Assembly (NCBI GenBank): GCA_913774955.1
Contig: CAJYKV010000021.1
Coordinates: forward strand, 124,001 to 188,000
Direction of reading: 5' to 3'
DNA from: an uncultured Acidovorax sp.
GTDB lineage: Bacteria > Pseudomonadota > Gammaproteobacteria > Burkholderiales > Burkholderiaceae_C
Length of the DNA: 64,000 nucleotides
Part shown: positions 43,351 through 51,510 of the stretch, one piece after another
Layout: each line of letters starts with the position of its first letter
How positions within the stretch are numbered: the stretch's first letter is position 1
Translations under genes and position numbers: made by a program
The notes under the pieces: model-generated
What the model saw: the letters and a program-made list of their open reading frames with translations, nothing else
Told to the model about the DNA's origin: nothing
Database searches by the model: none

Positions 43351-44874
43351 ATGTCTTCTTCCGACACTTCCCGCATCCAATGCCCCGTCCTGCGGGACAA
43401 ACTCATGACGGCCGAGCAGGCCGCCGCCCTGATACCGAACGGCGCGCGCGTCGGCATGAGCGGCTTCACCGGCGCCGGCTACCCCAAGGCGATCCCGCCC
43501 GCGCTCGCCGCCCGCATCGAGACGCTGCACGCCGCCGGCGAGCCCTTCAGCATCGGCCTGTGGACGGGCGCCTCCACCGCGCCCGAACTCGACGGCGCGC
43601 TCGCCAAGGTGGGCGGCGTGAACATGCGTATGCCCTACCAGTCCGACCCGACCTGCCGCGCGCAGATCAACGCCGGCAAGATGCAGTACGTGGACGCCCA
43701 CCTCTCGCACGTGGCGCCGTACGTGTGGTTCGGCTTCTGGGGCCGGCTCGACGTGGCGGTGATCGAGGTGGCCGGCGTGCTGCCGGACGGGCGGCTGATC
43801 CCCTCCTCGTCCGTGGGCAACAACAAGACCTGGCTCGACCAGGCCGACAGGATCATCCTGGAGGTGAACGCCTGGCAGCCCGAGGGCCTGGACGGCATGC
43901 ACGACATCTACTACGGCACCGACCTGCCGCCCAACCGCGTGCCGATCCCGCTGGTACACCCCGGCGACCGCATCGGCGAGCCCTACCTGCGCTGCGATCC
44001 GGCCAAGGTGGTGGCCGTGGTCGCCACGCACGCGCCCGACCGCAATTCGGCCTTCGCCGCACCGGACGACACCTCCGAGCGCATCGCCGGCCACATCATC
44101 GAATTCCTGCAGCAGGAGGTGCGGCACGGCCGCCTGCCCTCCACGCTGCTGCCGCTGCAGTCGGGCGTGGGCAACATCGCCAACGCCGTGCTCGCGGGGC
44201 TGGACGCCGGCCCGTTCCAGCACCTCACGGCCTACACCGAAGTGCTGCAGGACGGCATGCTGGACATGCTGCGCTCGGGCACGCTGGAGAGCGCCTCGGC
44301 CACCGCCCTGTCGCTGAGCCCCGCGGCCGCCGAGGAGTTCACGCGCCACATCGGCTTCTACCGCGACCGCATCGTGCTGCGCCCGCAGGAGATCAGCAAC
44401 CACCCCGAGCTGATCCGCCGGCTGGGCCTCATTTCGATGAACGGCATGATCGAGGCCGACATCTACGGCAACGTGAACTCCACGCACGTGATGGGCTCGT
44501 CGATCATGAACGGCATCGGGGGCTCGGGCGACTACGCGCGCAATGCCTACCTCTCGATCTTCATGACGCCCTCGCTCGCCAAGGGCGGCAGCATCTCGTG
44601 CATCGTGCCCATGGCCTCGCACGTGGACCACACCGAGCACGACGTGCAGATCCTCGTCACCGAGCAGGGCCTGGCCGACCTGCGCGGCCTCTCGCCCTCG
44701 CAGCGCTCTGAGGTGGTGATCGAACGCTGCGCGCACCCCGACTTCCGCCCCGCCCTGCGCGACTACGTGGCACGGGCGCGCGCGAGCGGCTGCGGCCTGC
44801 ACACGCCCCACCTGCTGGGCGAGGCGCTGTCCTGGCACGAGCGCTACGTGCGCACGGGCACCATGCGCACCTGA
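43351..44874 (+). CDS. Acetyl-CoA hydrolase/transferase family (succinate:acyl-CoA CoA-transferase)
   Basis: 507 aa from the ATG at 43351. Class I CoA-transferase motifs: the glycine loop VGMSGFTGAGYPKAIP near residue 36, the catalytic glutamate block TAYTEVLQDGMLDMLRSG near residue 293, and INGMIEADIYGNVNSTHVMG-like ISMNGMIEADIYGNVNSTHV. It most resembles succinyl-CoA:acetate (AarC/Cat1) and propionyl-CoA:succinate (ScpC/YgfH) transferases. It would recycle acetate or propionate with succinyl-CoA in the cytoplasm. The following thioesterase gene starts 83 bp later on the same strand. Confidence 0.9.
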   Translation: MSSSDTSRIQCPVLRDKLMTAEQAAALIPNGARVGMSGFTGAGYPKAIPPALAARIETLHAAGEPFSIGLWTGASTAPELDGALAKVGGVNMRMPYQSDPTCRAQINAGKMQYVDAHLSHVAPYVWFGFWGRLDVAVIEVAGVLPDGRLIPSSSVGNNKTWLDQADRIILEVNAWQPEGLDGMHDIYYGTDLPPNRVPIPLVHPGDRIGEPYLRCDPAKVVAVVATHAPDRNSAFAAPDDTSERIAGHIIEFLQQEVRHGRLPSTLLPLQSGVGNIANAVLAGLDAGPFQHLTAYTEVLQDGMLDMLRSGTLESASATALSLSPAAAEEFTRHIGFYRDRIVLRPQEISNHPELIRRLGLISMNGMIEADIYGNVNSTHVMGSSIMNGIGGSGDYARNAYLSIFMTPSLAKGGSISCIVPMASHVDHTEHDVQILVTEQGLADLRGLSPSQRSEVVIERCAHPDFRPALRDYVARARASGCGLHTPHLLGEALSWHERYVRTGTMRT

Positions 44875-44957
44875 CCGGAGCCGCTGTCCCGCGCGGGCCT
44901 GCAGGGAACGGCGGCGCCTTCCATAATCCACGGATCGCACCCGAAGGAGACACCCCC

Positions 44958-45380
44958 ATGCCGATCTGGAAGCAGCCCATCGACCTGCACAGCCTGAACC
45001 ACCCGGCCACGCCGAACGCGGTGACCCACCTGGGCATCGAATTCACCGAGATCGGCGACGACTTCCTGCGCGCCCGCGTGCCGGTGGACGAGCGCACCAA
45101 GCAGCCCTTCGGCCTGCTGCACGGCGGCGTGAGCGTGGTGCTGGCCGAGACGCTGGGATCGGTGGGCGCGTTCTACGCCTCTCCCGAAGGCTGCCGCGCG
45201 GTGGGCCTGGACATCAACGCCAACCACCTGCGGGCCGCCACCGAGGGCTGGGTGACCGGCACCGCGCGGCCCGTGCACATCGGCCGCACCACCCACGTCT
45301 GGCAGATCGACATGGCCAACGAGGCCGGCGACCTCACCTGCGTCTCGCGCCTCACGATGGCGATCCTGGCGCCGCGCTGA
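44958..45380 (+). CDS. Hotdog-fold acyl-CoA thioesterase (PaaI/MenI-like)
   Basis: 140 aa. Hotdog signature GLLHGGVSVVLAETLGSVGAF (the HGG loop and catalytic Glu) and a terminal CVSRLTMAIL strand. The family includes PaaI, EntH and MenI thioesterases, acting on aryl-CoA or DHNA-CoA. A clear AAGGAG precedes the ATG. It may share a transcript with the CoA-transferase. Its stop is directly followed (0 bp) by the end of the convergent methyltransferase gene. Confidence 0.9.
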   Translation: MPIWKQPIDLHSLNHPATPNAVTHLGIEFTEIGDDFLRARVPVDERTKQPFGLLHGGVSVVLAETLGSVGAFYASPEGCRAVGLDINANHLRAATEGWVTGTARPVHIGRTTHVWQIDMANEAGDLTCVSRLTMAILAPR

Positions 45381-46064
45381 TCAGTCGGCCCGGCCTTCGC
45401 GGCAGGCTACCGAGTCCGCGCTGGCGGCCCAGACGCCCAGGCGGAAATCCGCATCCGTCGCGTCCACCACGCGGCGCAGGTCCATGACCGCCTCCAGCCG
45501 CAGATGGGCCGCGTCGCCGGCCAGCGCGCAGCCCGCGATGGGCCGGCGCCAGTGGCAGGCCGCCACCACGCCGCCCGGGGTGAGCGAGGCGCGCACGCGC
45601 AGCGCCAGGCGGTCGATGTCAGCGGGCGCAAGGTAGTACACGAACTCGCTGAGCACGATGAGGTCGAACGCGCCCTCGGGCCACTCGTCCGGCACCCACA
45701 TGCGGCGCAGCGCCACGTGGGCATGGCGCTCCAGGCGCCGTCCGGCGACCTCCAGCGCGCGATCGGCGCCATCGGTGGCGAGCAGCGCGCCGCAGCGGGG
45801 CGCGAGTTCGGCCGTGAGCAGGCCCGTGGCGCAGCCGGGCTCGAACGCCCGGGCATAGCGCTCGTGCGGCAGCGCCGCCAGCAGCAGGCGGCGCTTGCGC
45901 GCCTCGTACCAGCTGCCGTCGAAGTGCCAGGGATCGTCGCTGCCGGCGTACAGCGCCTCGAAATGCCGCGGCGGCACCGCCTGCGGCGGCGCCTCTGCGG
46001 ACATGGGCGTGGGCATGGGCATGGGAGAGGCGGGGTGCGCGGGAGGGTCGGCCAGCAGGATCAT
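45381..46064 (-). CDS. NodS-like SAM-dependent methyltransferase (fourth gene of the GT2/PIG-L cluster)
   Basis: 227 aa. A low-complexity N-terminus is followed by HFEALYAGSDDPWHFDGSWYEARKRRLLLAALP and the SAM-binding motif I AFEPGCATGLLTAELA (~residue 72); DLIVLSEFVYYLAP is motif III/IV. The pattern matches the NodS family (N-methyltransferases first known from Nod factor synthesis). It overlaps the PIG-L stop by 4 bp, so it is translated as the last gene of the operon. Likely modifies the amine exposed by the deacetylase; that is inference. Confidence 0.87.
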   Translation of the reverse strand: MILLADPPAHPASPMPMPTPMSAEAPPQAVPPRHFEALYAGSDDPWHFDGSWYEARKRRLLLAALPHERYARAFEPGCATGLLTAELAPRCGALLATDGADRALEVAGRRLERHAHVALRRMWVPDEWPEGAFDLIVLSEFVYYLAPADIDRLALRVRASLTPGGVVAACHWRRPIAGCALAGDAAHLRLEAVMDLRRVVDATDADFRLGVWAASADSVACREGRAD

Positions 46065-46855
46065 GTGCTCGGGAGGAAGAAGTATTCGAGCGGCCAGCGG
46101 GCACGCTCCAGGATGGCGCCGTCGAGCACCGGCGCGAGGCCGTGCCCGCGGTCGGCGAGCTGCGATCGGTGATGCGCCAGCGCCGCCTGCTTGGCCGCCG
46201 CAGCCCCCGCCGTGGGCTGGAAGGCGCACAGCCGGTGCCAGGGCACCGGCGACTGCAGCGGGTCCGCCCAGTGCCACATCCACACCGGCGCCTCCCACAG
46301 CAGCGCGCCGGCCGCGCGAACGGCGCCCGCCGCCGCCCGGCCGCAGGCCTCGTGGTCCGGGTGGCCGTCGAGCCGCCAGGTGGTCACCACCGCATCGTCC
46401 GGGCGCAGCAGCGTGCGCAGCGACCGTTCCAGCGCATCGCTGCAGTCCTGCACGCCACCGTCCGGCAGACCGAGCAGCAGCAGGTCGGCCGTGCCCGCGC
46501 CCAGCGCTTCCAGCCCCTCCATGCGCTCGCGCCGGCGCGTGGCGGCGGTGTCGGGTGCCGACCAGCCGGGCGTGCCCTGGTGGCTGGCCTCGCCGTCGGT
46601 CACCCCGACGATGAGCACCTCGCCGCCGCGTCGCGCATGGGCGTGCAGCAGCATGCCGCAGGCCAGCAGTTCGTCGTCGGGATGCGGGGCCAGCACCACG
46701 AGGCGCTGGTCCGCGCCGACGATGGCCGCCGCGGGCAGGCGGGCCGGACCACGATCGGCGAGCCACTGCTGCCAGGCCTGCGGAGCGCGGCGCGGCCGGC
46801 CGATGTCGATCTGGCGATCGGCCGCAGGGTGTCCGGCTTCCATCAGATCGACCAT
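46061..46855 (-). CDS. PIG-L/LmbE-family deacetylase
   Basis: 264 aa. The zinc motif APHPDDELLACGMLLH (PHPDDE, ~residue 60) and the second motif LDGHPDHEACGRAA (third His ligand, ~residue 160) are complete. PIG-L enzymes remove N-acetyl groups from GlcNAc-containing molecules (GPI precursor, mycothiol, bacillithiol, teicoplanin). It overlaps the acyl-CoA-dehydrogenase-like gene by 13 bp and the methyltransferase gene by 4 bp. The substrate is probably a GlcNAc-like unit built by the GT2. Confidence 0.9.
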   Translation of the reverse strand: MVDLMEAGHPAADRQIDIGRPRRAPQAWQQWLADRGPARLPAAAIVGADQRLVVLAPHPDDELLACGMLLHAHARRGGEVLIVGVTDGEASHQGTPGWSAPDTAATRRRERMEGLEALGAGTADLLLLGLPDGGVQDCSDALERSLRTLLRPDDAVVTTWRLDGHPDHEACGRAAAGAVRAAGALLWEAPVWMWHWADPLQSPVPWHRLCAFQPTAGAAAAKQAALAHHRSQLADRGHGLAPVLDGAILERARWPLEYFFLPST

Positions 46856-47901
46856 GGGGCCGCCGCCTGCTGTTCCGCCAGGCATTCGCCCATCGCGGCA
46901 TCGTCGCGTTCCGCGTGGCTCTGGCGGATGAAGACCGGCAGGTCCGCCGCCATGCGCGCGAACGCGGGATCGCGGCACAACGGCGTGGCGCCCAGCGCCC
47001 GGACGACCTCGTCGAGCACGCCGCGGGCACAGGCTTCCGCTGTCTGGCGCACGCGCAGCGCGGCCAGTTGCGCATCCTCCTGCGGGTGGGCATCGATCCA
47101 TTGCGCCGTCTCGCGCAGCAGTGCCGCGGAGCCGGCCAGCGCGCGGTCCACGCGGCCCAGGGCCGCGAGCCGGAAAGGCGTGCGCTGGGCTGCAGGCACG
47201 CGCACCAGCGCCGCGTGCAGGGTGCGCGCCAGGGCCACCGTGCCGCCATGCCAGCACGCCGCCACGCCCGCCCCGCCCTGCCAGAAGCCGGGCCGGCGCA
47301 GATAGTCGCCCACCGCGCCCACGGCCACGGCCGGCACGTCCTGGAACAGCACGTCCACGCTGCCGCTGGCGCCCATGCCGACCGCATGCCACTGGTCGCC
47401 GCAGAAACCCACACCCGGCTGGCGCATGTCCACCGCCACCAGCTGCGGGCCTTCGCCGTCCGGCCCCCAGGCGGTCAGCAGGCCATGGCTCACGTGCTGC
47501 GCCCCCGAGCACCAGGCCTTGGCGCCGCACAGGCGCGGCATGCCGTCGGGCCCGGGCTGCACCGTCAGGCGCGCGCCCGGCGCTTCCGCGGCCCAGGTGG
47601 CCCAGACCGATGTGGCCGTGCTGCCCGCGATGCCCTCTGGTGCTCCGAGCTCGCGCAGGATCGCGAGCGCGTCGGTATGGCCTTCGTAGAGTTTCACGAG
47701 CGCAAGGTCGTGCGCCGCCACCTCGGAGAGCGCGCGCCAGCGGGCGGCGGTGTCGCCGCCGCCGGGCAGCGGCAGGTCGGCGCAGCCCGCATCCACCAGG
47801 GTCTGCAGGCGGTCCGCCGGGGCGAGCGTGCCGCTGCCCGCCAGCACCGCGCGCAGCACCGCCAGCGACGCGGCGCCGTGGTTCGGAGTCAGCGCGTTCA
47901 T
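46843..47901 (-). CDS. Acyl-CoA-dehydrogenase-like flavoprotein
   Basis: 352 aa, slightly short for the family. Recognisable parts are the middle beta-domain (GAKAWCSGAQHVSHGLLTA, GVGFCGDQWHAVGMGASGSVDVLFQDVPA) and the C-terminal helices (LRVRQTAEACARGVLDEVVRALGATPLCRDPAFARMAADLPVFIRQSHAERD). The N-terminal helical domain is degenerate and I see no canonical catalytic Glu motif. It may oxidise or only bind an unusual acyl or sugar-linked substrate. Its start overlaps the GT2 stop by 4 bp and its end overlaps PIG-L by 13 bp. Confidence 0.82.
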   Translation of the reverse strand: MNALTPNHGAASLAVLRAVLAGSGTLAPADRLQTLVDAGCADLPLPGGGDTAARWRALSEVAAHDLALVKLYEGHTDALAILRELGAPEGIAGSTATSVWATWAAEAPGARLTVQPGPDGMPRLCGAKAWCSGAQHVSHGLLTAWGPDGEGPQLVAVDMRQPGVGFCGDQWHAVGMGASGSVDVLFQDVPAVAVGAVGDYLRRPGFWQGGAGVAACWHGGTVALARTLHAALVRVPAAQRTPFRLAALGRVDRALAGSAALLRETAQWIDAHPQEDAQLAALRVRQTAEACARGVLDEVVRALGATPLCRDPAFARMAADLPVFIRQSHAERDDAAMGECLAEQQAAAPWSI

Positions 47902-48590
47902 GCCATGCCTCCGGCGGCGACCCAGGCCGTGGCTGCGGTCAGACCGGCCAGGCCCGCGAGGTGCGCGCCGAAACCTTCCGGCGCGCGGTACTGGCGGCGC
48001 GCGCTGGTCACCACGCGCGGCAGGTTGGTCCAGGCGATCGAGGCCCCGGTAGCCTCCAGGGCGCGCACCAGGGCCACGTCCTCGCCCGTGCACAGCTCCT
48101 GGAAGCCCCCGGCGCGCAGGTAGGCGCCGGACGACACGCCCAGGTTCGCGCCGTGGATGTGCCGGTGGCCCGGCCGGTCGTGGTAGGCCGCGCGGTAGCG
48201 CTGCTGGAGATCGTCGGAATACCCGCCCCACTCGCGCACTTCCACGGTGCCGCAGACCACCTCGCTCGCCAGTTCCAGCTGGGAGGCGAGCCAGTCGTGC
48301 GCCACGGTGCTGTCGGCATCCGTGAACCCGAGCCAGCGGGCGCCCGCATCCAGTGCGGCCTGCGCACCGGCGGCACGCGCGGCGCCCACGTTGCGGCGGG
48401 TGAGGGTGAGGGTGTGCACGCCGTGCCGCCGGGCGATGTCGGCCGAGCGGTCGGAGCACGCATCGAGGGCCACCACGATGTCCACCCGCTCGCCGTGGAG
48501 CGCGGGATGGCGGGAGGCCGTGCGCAGTGCATCCAGGCACTCGCCCAGGCACGCTTCCTCGTCGTGCGCGGGAACGACCACGCCGATCAT
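47898..48590 (-). CDS. Family 2 glycosyltransferase (first gene of the cluster)
   Basis: 230 aa from the ATG at 48590. GT-A/GT2 fold: VVVPAHDEEACLGECLDAL (nucleotide-sugar loop), the DxD-like metal site GFTDADSTVAHDWL (~residue 95) and the acceptor/catalytic GEDVALVRAL (~residue 168). A hydrophobic C-terminal segment (LAGLAGLTAATAWVAAGGMA) may anchor it to the inner membrane. It begins the operon and overlaps the next gene by ATGA. The promoter and a perfect inverted repeat lie upstream. Confidence 0.88.
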   Translation of the reverse strand: MIGVVVPAHDEEACLGECLDALRTASRHPALHGERVDIVVALDACSDRSADIARRHGVHTLTLTRRNVGAARAAGAQAALDAGARWLGFTDADSTVAHDWLASQLELASEVVCGTVEVREWGGYSDDLQQRYRAAYHDRPGHRHIHGANLGVSSGAYLRAGGFQELCTGEDVALVRALEATGASIAWTNLPRVVTSARRQYRAPEGFGAHLAGLAGLTAATAWVAAGGMA

Positions 48591-48895
48591 GGACGCGCTC
48601 CGGGCCACCGCATGGCAAGGCCTTGCCGACGCGCAGCCTGCCGCGGCACACTGGCCAGCGTCGTACGGCGGCAGCACCGTCGATGCCCGCTCCCTGCCGG
48701 TTCAGCCCGTTCAATCCGCGCCATGCACTTTCCTTGTTCTGCTACGAAAGGAAAGTTAAGGCGCACCCCCTTGCCGAACTGTAGGAGAACAAGCCCATCC
48801 ATTACCCGACGGCAGCGGTTTCCGGGCCGTGGTGCGGCCGAGCTGCGGGGCAGTGGGGTGGAGCGGGGGCCGGGCGTGCGCCGGCAAGGCGGCGG
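48591..48895 (-). other. Non-coding spacer upstream of the GT2/PIG-L operon
   Basis: 305 bp between the GT2 start and the end of the adenosyltransferase gene. It contains the inverted repeat at 48727-48756 and, on the minus strand, the presumed operon promoter. No ORF here has recognisable features. Confidence 0.5.
48727..48756. promoter_or_regulatory. Perfect 9-bp inverted repeat upstream of the GT2/PIG-L operon
   Basis: ACTTTCCTT (48727-48735) and AAGGAAAGT (48748-48756) are exact reverse complements around a 12-bp centre, in an AT-richer patch 137 bp upstream of the GT2 start codon. Probably a regulator binding site controlling the four-gene operon; no adjacent regulator gene is present. 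Confidence 0.6.
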
Positions 48896-49486
48896 CTAGG
48901 AGGCGGGGCCCGATTCCTCCTCCGCGCGCCGCGCCATCCGGTCGCTCTTCCAGTACACGTCGTCGCCCCCATTCATGCGGTTGAGCACGCGTGCGAGCAC
49001 GAAGAACAGGTCCGACAGCCGGTTCAGGTAGCGCCGTGGGGCGGCCCGCAGGGCCCCGGGTTCGGCCTCGCCCAGCGCCACGACGGAGCGCTCCGCGCGG
49101 CGGGCCACGGTGCGGCAGACGTGCGCCTGCGCGGCGGCGCGCGAACCCGCGGGCAGGATGAATTCGGCCAGGCGCGGCAGGGTGCCGTTGTAGCGTGCCA
49201 GGGCCTCGTCGAGCTGCGCCAGGGCGTCGTCCTTGAGCAGCTCGAAGCCGGGGATGGAGAGTTCGCCGCCCAGGTTGAACAATTGGTGCTGCACGTCGCC
49301 CAGCAGCGTGCGCACGCCATCGGGCAGCGGCTCGCAGAGCAGCAGGCCGATGTGAGAGTTGAGTTCGTCCACGTCGCCCATGGCGTGGGGCCGGGCGCTG
49401 TGCTTGGAGACGCGCGTGTTGTCGCCGAGGCCGGTGCTGCCGTCGTCTCCGGTGCGCGTGGCGATTTGTGTCAATCGGTTGCCCAT
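48896..49486 (-). CDS. Cob(I)yrinic acid a,c-diamide adenosyltransferase (PduO-type)
   Basis: 196 aa from the ATG at 49486, with GGAAGG upstream. PduO-type hallmarks: TRTGDDGSTGLGDNTRVSK at the N-terminus (ATP-binding) and RRYLNRLSDLFFVLARVLNR near residue 160 (conserved Arg/Asn). It adenosylates cob(I)alamin to give coenzyme B12 in the cytoplasm. It is monocistronic; no other cobalamin gene is adjacent, though a B12-binding radical SAM gene lies at 35402. Confidence 0.95.
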   Translation of the reverse strand: MGNRLTQIATRTGDDGSTGLGDNTRVSKHSARPHAMGDVDELNSHIGLLLCEPLPDGVRTLLGDVQHQLFNLGGELSIPGFELLKDDALAQLDEALARYNGTLPRLAEFILPAGSRAAAQAHVCRTVARRAERSVVALGEAEPGALRAAPRRYLNRLSDLFFVLARVLNRMNGGDDVYWKSDRMARRAEEESGPAS

Positions 49487-49643
49487 GGGGACCTTCCGGA
49501 GGAAATGGGGAGAAGAGCCCCGATTCTCCGTTACACCCGGGGGCCGATTGTGTACTCGGGCAACAGCGGGCAAAAGCGCTGGCCCGGCGGCCCGCGCTGC
49601 GGTGCAATGAAGGCCTGTTCAACTTCTACGGAGCCTGACATCC

Positions 49644-50057
49644 ATGCCAGCTACGCAGCAACGACGATCCGCCCTTTCCTTCGATGCCCGCAGCGTGCTG
49701 CTGTTCGCGGCCATCGCCGTGGGAGGCGCCGCGGCGCATGCGCAGACCTCTCCGTCCGCCAGCGCGTCGACCGGCCTGCATGCCGCGCCCTCGCGTTCCG
49801 GAAGCAACGGCGGCAACGGCGCCCAGGGCCTGTCCGCATCCGCGGGCGGCGGCGCCGTGTTCGGCGGCACCCCCACCGCCACGTCGGCCACCTCCGCCGG
49901 TGCCTCGTTCGACCGGGCCGACGCCAACCACGACGGGCAGCTGAGCGCGCAGGAAGCCGCCCGCCTGCCCGCCATCAGCCAGCGCTTCAAGGCACTGGAC
50001 ACCAACCGCGACGGCGCCCTGTCGCGCACCGAATTCGAGGCCGGCGCGAAATCCTGA
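49644..50057 (+). CDS. Secreted EF-hand calcium-binding protein
   Basis: 137 aa. A cleavable signal peptide (VLLFAAIAVGGAAAHAQ, cut near AHA|Q) precedes a Ser/Gly/Ala-rich region and two EF-hand loops: DANHDGQLSAQE (~residue 96) and DTNRDGALSRTE (~residue 121), with Asp/Asn and Glu at the calcium-ligand positions. It is probably a periplasmic or exported calcium sensor/buffer; such small EF-hand proteins are frequent in this family and mostly uncharacterised. Confidence 0.85.
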   Translation: MPATQQRRSALSFDARSVLLFAAIAVGGAAAHAQTSPSASASTGLHAAPSRSGSNGGNGAQGLSASAGGGAVFGGTPTATSATSAGASFDRADANHDGQLSAQEAARLPAISQRFKALDTNRDGALSRTEFEAGAKS

Positions 50058-50145
50058 CGCGCCGCCCTCGCCCCCCGACGTCTGGCTGACGTTCTGTGAT
50101 TGCGCAACTACCACGGGAACTCCAGCTGTATCCTGCAACGACCCG

Positions 50146-50171
50146 GCCCGCATGACAGGAGGCATGCGGGC
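50146..50171 (+). terminator. Hairpin between EF-hand and monooxygenase genes
   Basis: GCCCGCAT (50146-50153) / ATGCGGGC (50164-50171): perfect 8-bp stem with a 10-nt loop between two convergent genes, followed by TTC. A weak U-tail makes termination probable rather than certain. Confidence 0.5.
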
Positions 50172-50192
50172 TTCGGTGCGTCCGGGTCGGCG

Positions 50193-51407
50193 TCAGCGGT
50201 CCAGTTCGGCCAGCCGCATCGCGAGCCGGCGGCGCACGAAGGGAAGATGGTCCACCAATCCGAGCAGCGCGCCCCGCGCCGTGCGCGCGAGCGGCGACGA
50301 CGCGGTCGCCAGCCGGGTGAGCGCATCGGTCGTACGGACCACTTCGCGCGCGATCACGTGCCGCCGTGCCGACCAGGCCGCCAGCCCGCCGGTGTCGCCA
50401 TCGCGCAGGGCCCGGTGCAGCGGGGCGGCCAGTTCGACGGCATCCTGGATGCCCGTGTTCATACCCTGCCCGCCCGCCGGGCTGTGCACGTGGGCGGCAT
50501 CGCCGCACAGCAGCACGCGCCCCTTCCACACCTGCGCAGCCACCCGGTGCTGCACCTGGAACGACGACCCCCACAGCAGCTCCTTCACCGCAGGTGCGGT
50601 GCCGGGCCGGGGACCACGGCCGCCGAGCAGGGCGTGCACGCGCGCCAGCGTCACGTCCGGATCCGGGTCCAGGTCCGGATCGTTCACCGTGGCCACGATG
50701 CGGTAACGGTCCGCGCCCTCTTCGCCACCACGGTGGCCGCCAGGCAGGGGCGCGACCACCATCAGCCCCTCGGGCGAAAAGAACAGGCTGACCTCGCTGC
50801 GCGGCAGCGGCCAGTCCATGCGCACGTCGGCCAGCGCGAAGCGCTCCGCATAGTCGCCGCCCTCGAAAGCAATGCCGGCGCCCGCGCGCACGTCGCTGCG
50901 GGCGCCGTCGCATCCCACGATCCAGCGGGCATGCACCTGCCGCAGGCCTGCCTCGGCGCAGTCCAGTTCCGCCGCGATGCCTCCGGGCACCTCTTTGAAC
51001 GACACCAGCCGCGCCGGGCGCCACACCGTGGCGTTCCGGGTGCCGAACCCCGCCGCGAGCACGGCCTCGGTCACGTTCTGCGGGCACATCAGGGCATAGG
51101 GATGGGGCGAGGGCAGCCCCGCGAAGCTGATGCGCAGCAGCACGTCACGGCCTTCGCGCACGCAGAAATCCGGCGTCTTGAGTCCCTCGGCCAGCAGCGC
51201 GGGCACCACCCCGAGCGGTTCGAGCACCTCCAGCGTGCGCGCATGGATGACGGCGGCACGCGAGGTATTCAGCCCGGCCGCGTGCCGGTCGACCAGCACC
51301 GAGGCGACGCCCAGCCGATCCAGCGCGCGCCGCAGGGCCAAGCCCGCCGGGCCGGCACCCACGATGAGCACATCTGTAGAAATCGGTTCGTTCGTCGCTG
51401 CGTCCAT
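50193..51407 (-). CDS. FAD-dependent monooxygenase (PheA/TfdB-type)
   Basis: 404 aa from the ATG at 51407. GxGxxG in VLIVGAGPAGLALRRAL (~18), DG in IVGCDGARSDVRAGAGI (~155) and GD in LLCGDAAHVHSPAGGQGMNTGIQDAVELA (~300) are the three FAD motifs of class A hydroxylases. It resembles the PheA/TfdB/pentachlorophenol-type aromatic hydroxylases but lacks their C-terminal thioredoxin-like domain. NAD(P)H and O2 are used to hydroxylate an aromatic or polyketide-like substrate. It is divergent from a TetR gene, with two dyads between. Confidence 0.9.
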   Translation of the reverse strand: MDAATNEPISTDVLIVGAGPAGLALRRALDRLGVASVLVDRHAAGLNTSRAAVIHARTLEVLEPLGVVPALLAEGLKTPDFCVREGRDVLLRISFAGLPSPHPYALMCPQNVTEAVLAAGFGTRNATVWRPARLVSFKEVPGGIAAELDCAEAGLRQVHARWIVGCDGARSDVRAGAGIAFEGGDYAERFALADVRMDWPLPRSEVSLFFSPEGLMVVAPLPGGHRGGEEGADRYRIVATVNDPDLDPDPDVTLARVHALLGGRGPRPGTAPAVKELLWGSSFQVQHRVAAQVWKGRVLLCGDAAHVHSPAGGQGMNTGIQDAVELAAPLHRALRDGDTGGLAAWSARRHVIAREVVRTTDALTRLATASSPLARTARGALLGLVDHLPFVRRRLAMRLAELDR

Positions 51408-51420
51408 GGCCCCCTCCGAA

Positions 51421-51477
51421 TGTAAACACACGTTTGCATTCTGAGCTCGCCCCGGCCGCAAGTAAACTGCCATTTAC
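51421..51477. promoter_or_regulatory. Two TetR-type dyads between monooxygenase and TetR genes
   Basis: Dyad 1 is TGTAAAC-N4-GTTTGCA (51421-51438, one mismatch); dyad 2 is GTAAA-N6-TTTAC (51462-51477, perfect). Both share the GTAAAC half-site and sit symmetrically in the 103-bp divergent promoter region. This strongly suggests repression of both genes by the TetR protein at 51511. Confidence 0.65.
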
Positions 51478-51510
51478 AAAAACCCACACGCTTATTTCCA
51501 GGACGATCCC

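Noticed and set aside
43267-44940. 557-codon minus-strand frame opposite the CoA-transferase
   Set aside because: Antisense shadow: the plus strand encodes a full-length CoA-transferase with its catalytic Glu block.
49487-49643. Possible cobalamin riboswitch before the PduO-type gene
   Set aside because: The 157-bp spacer is too short for a full B12 riboswitch, and no B12-box-like sequence (GCCACTG) is visible on the minus strand.
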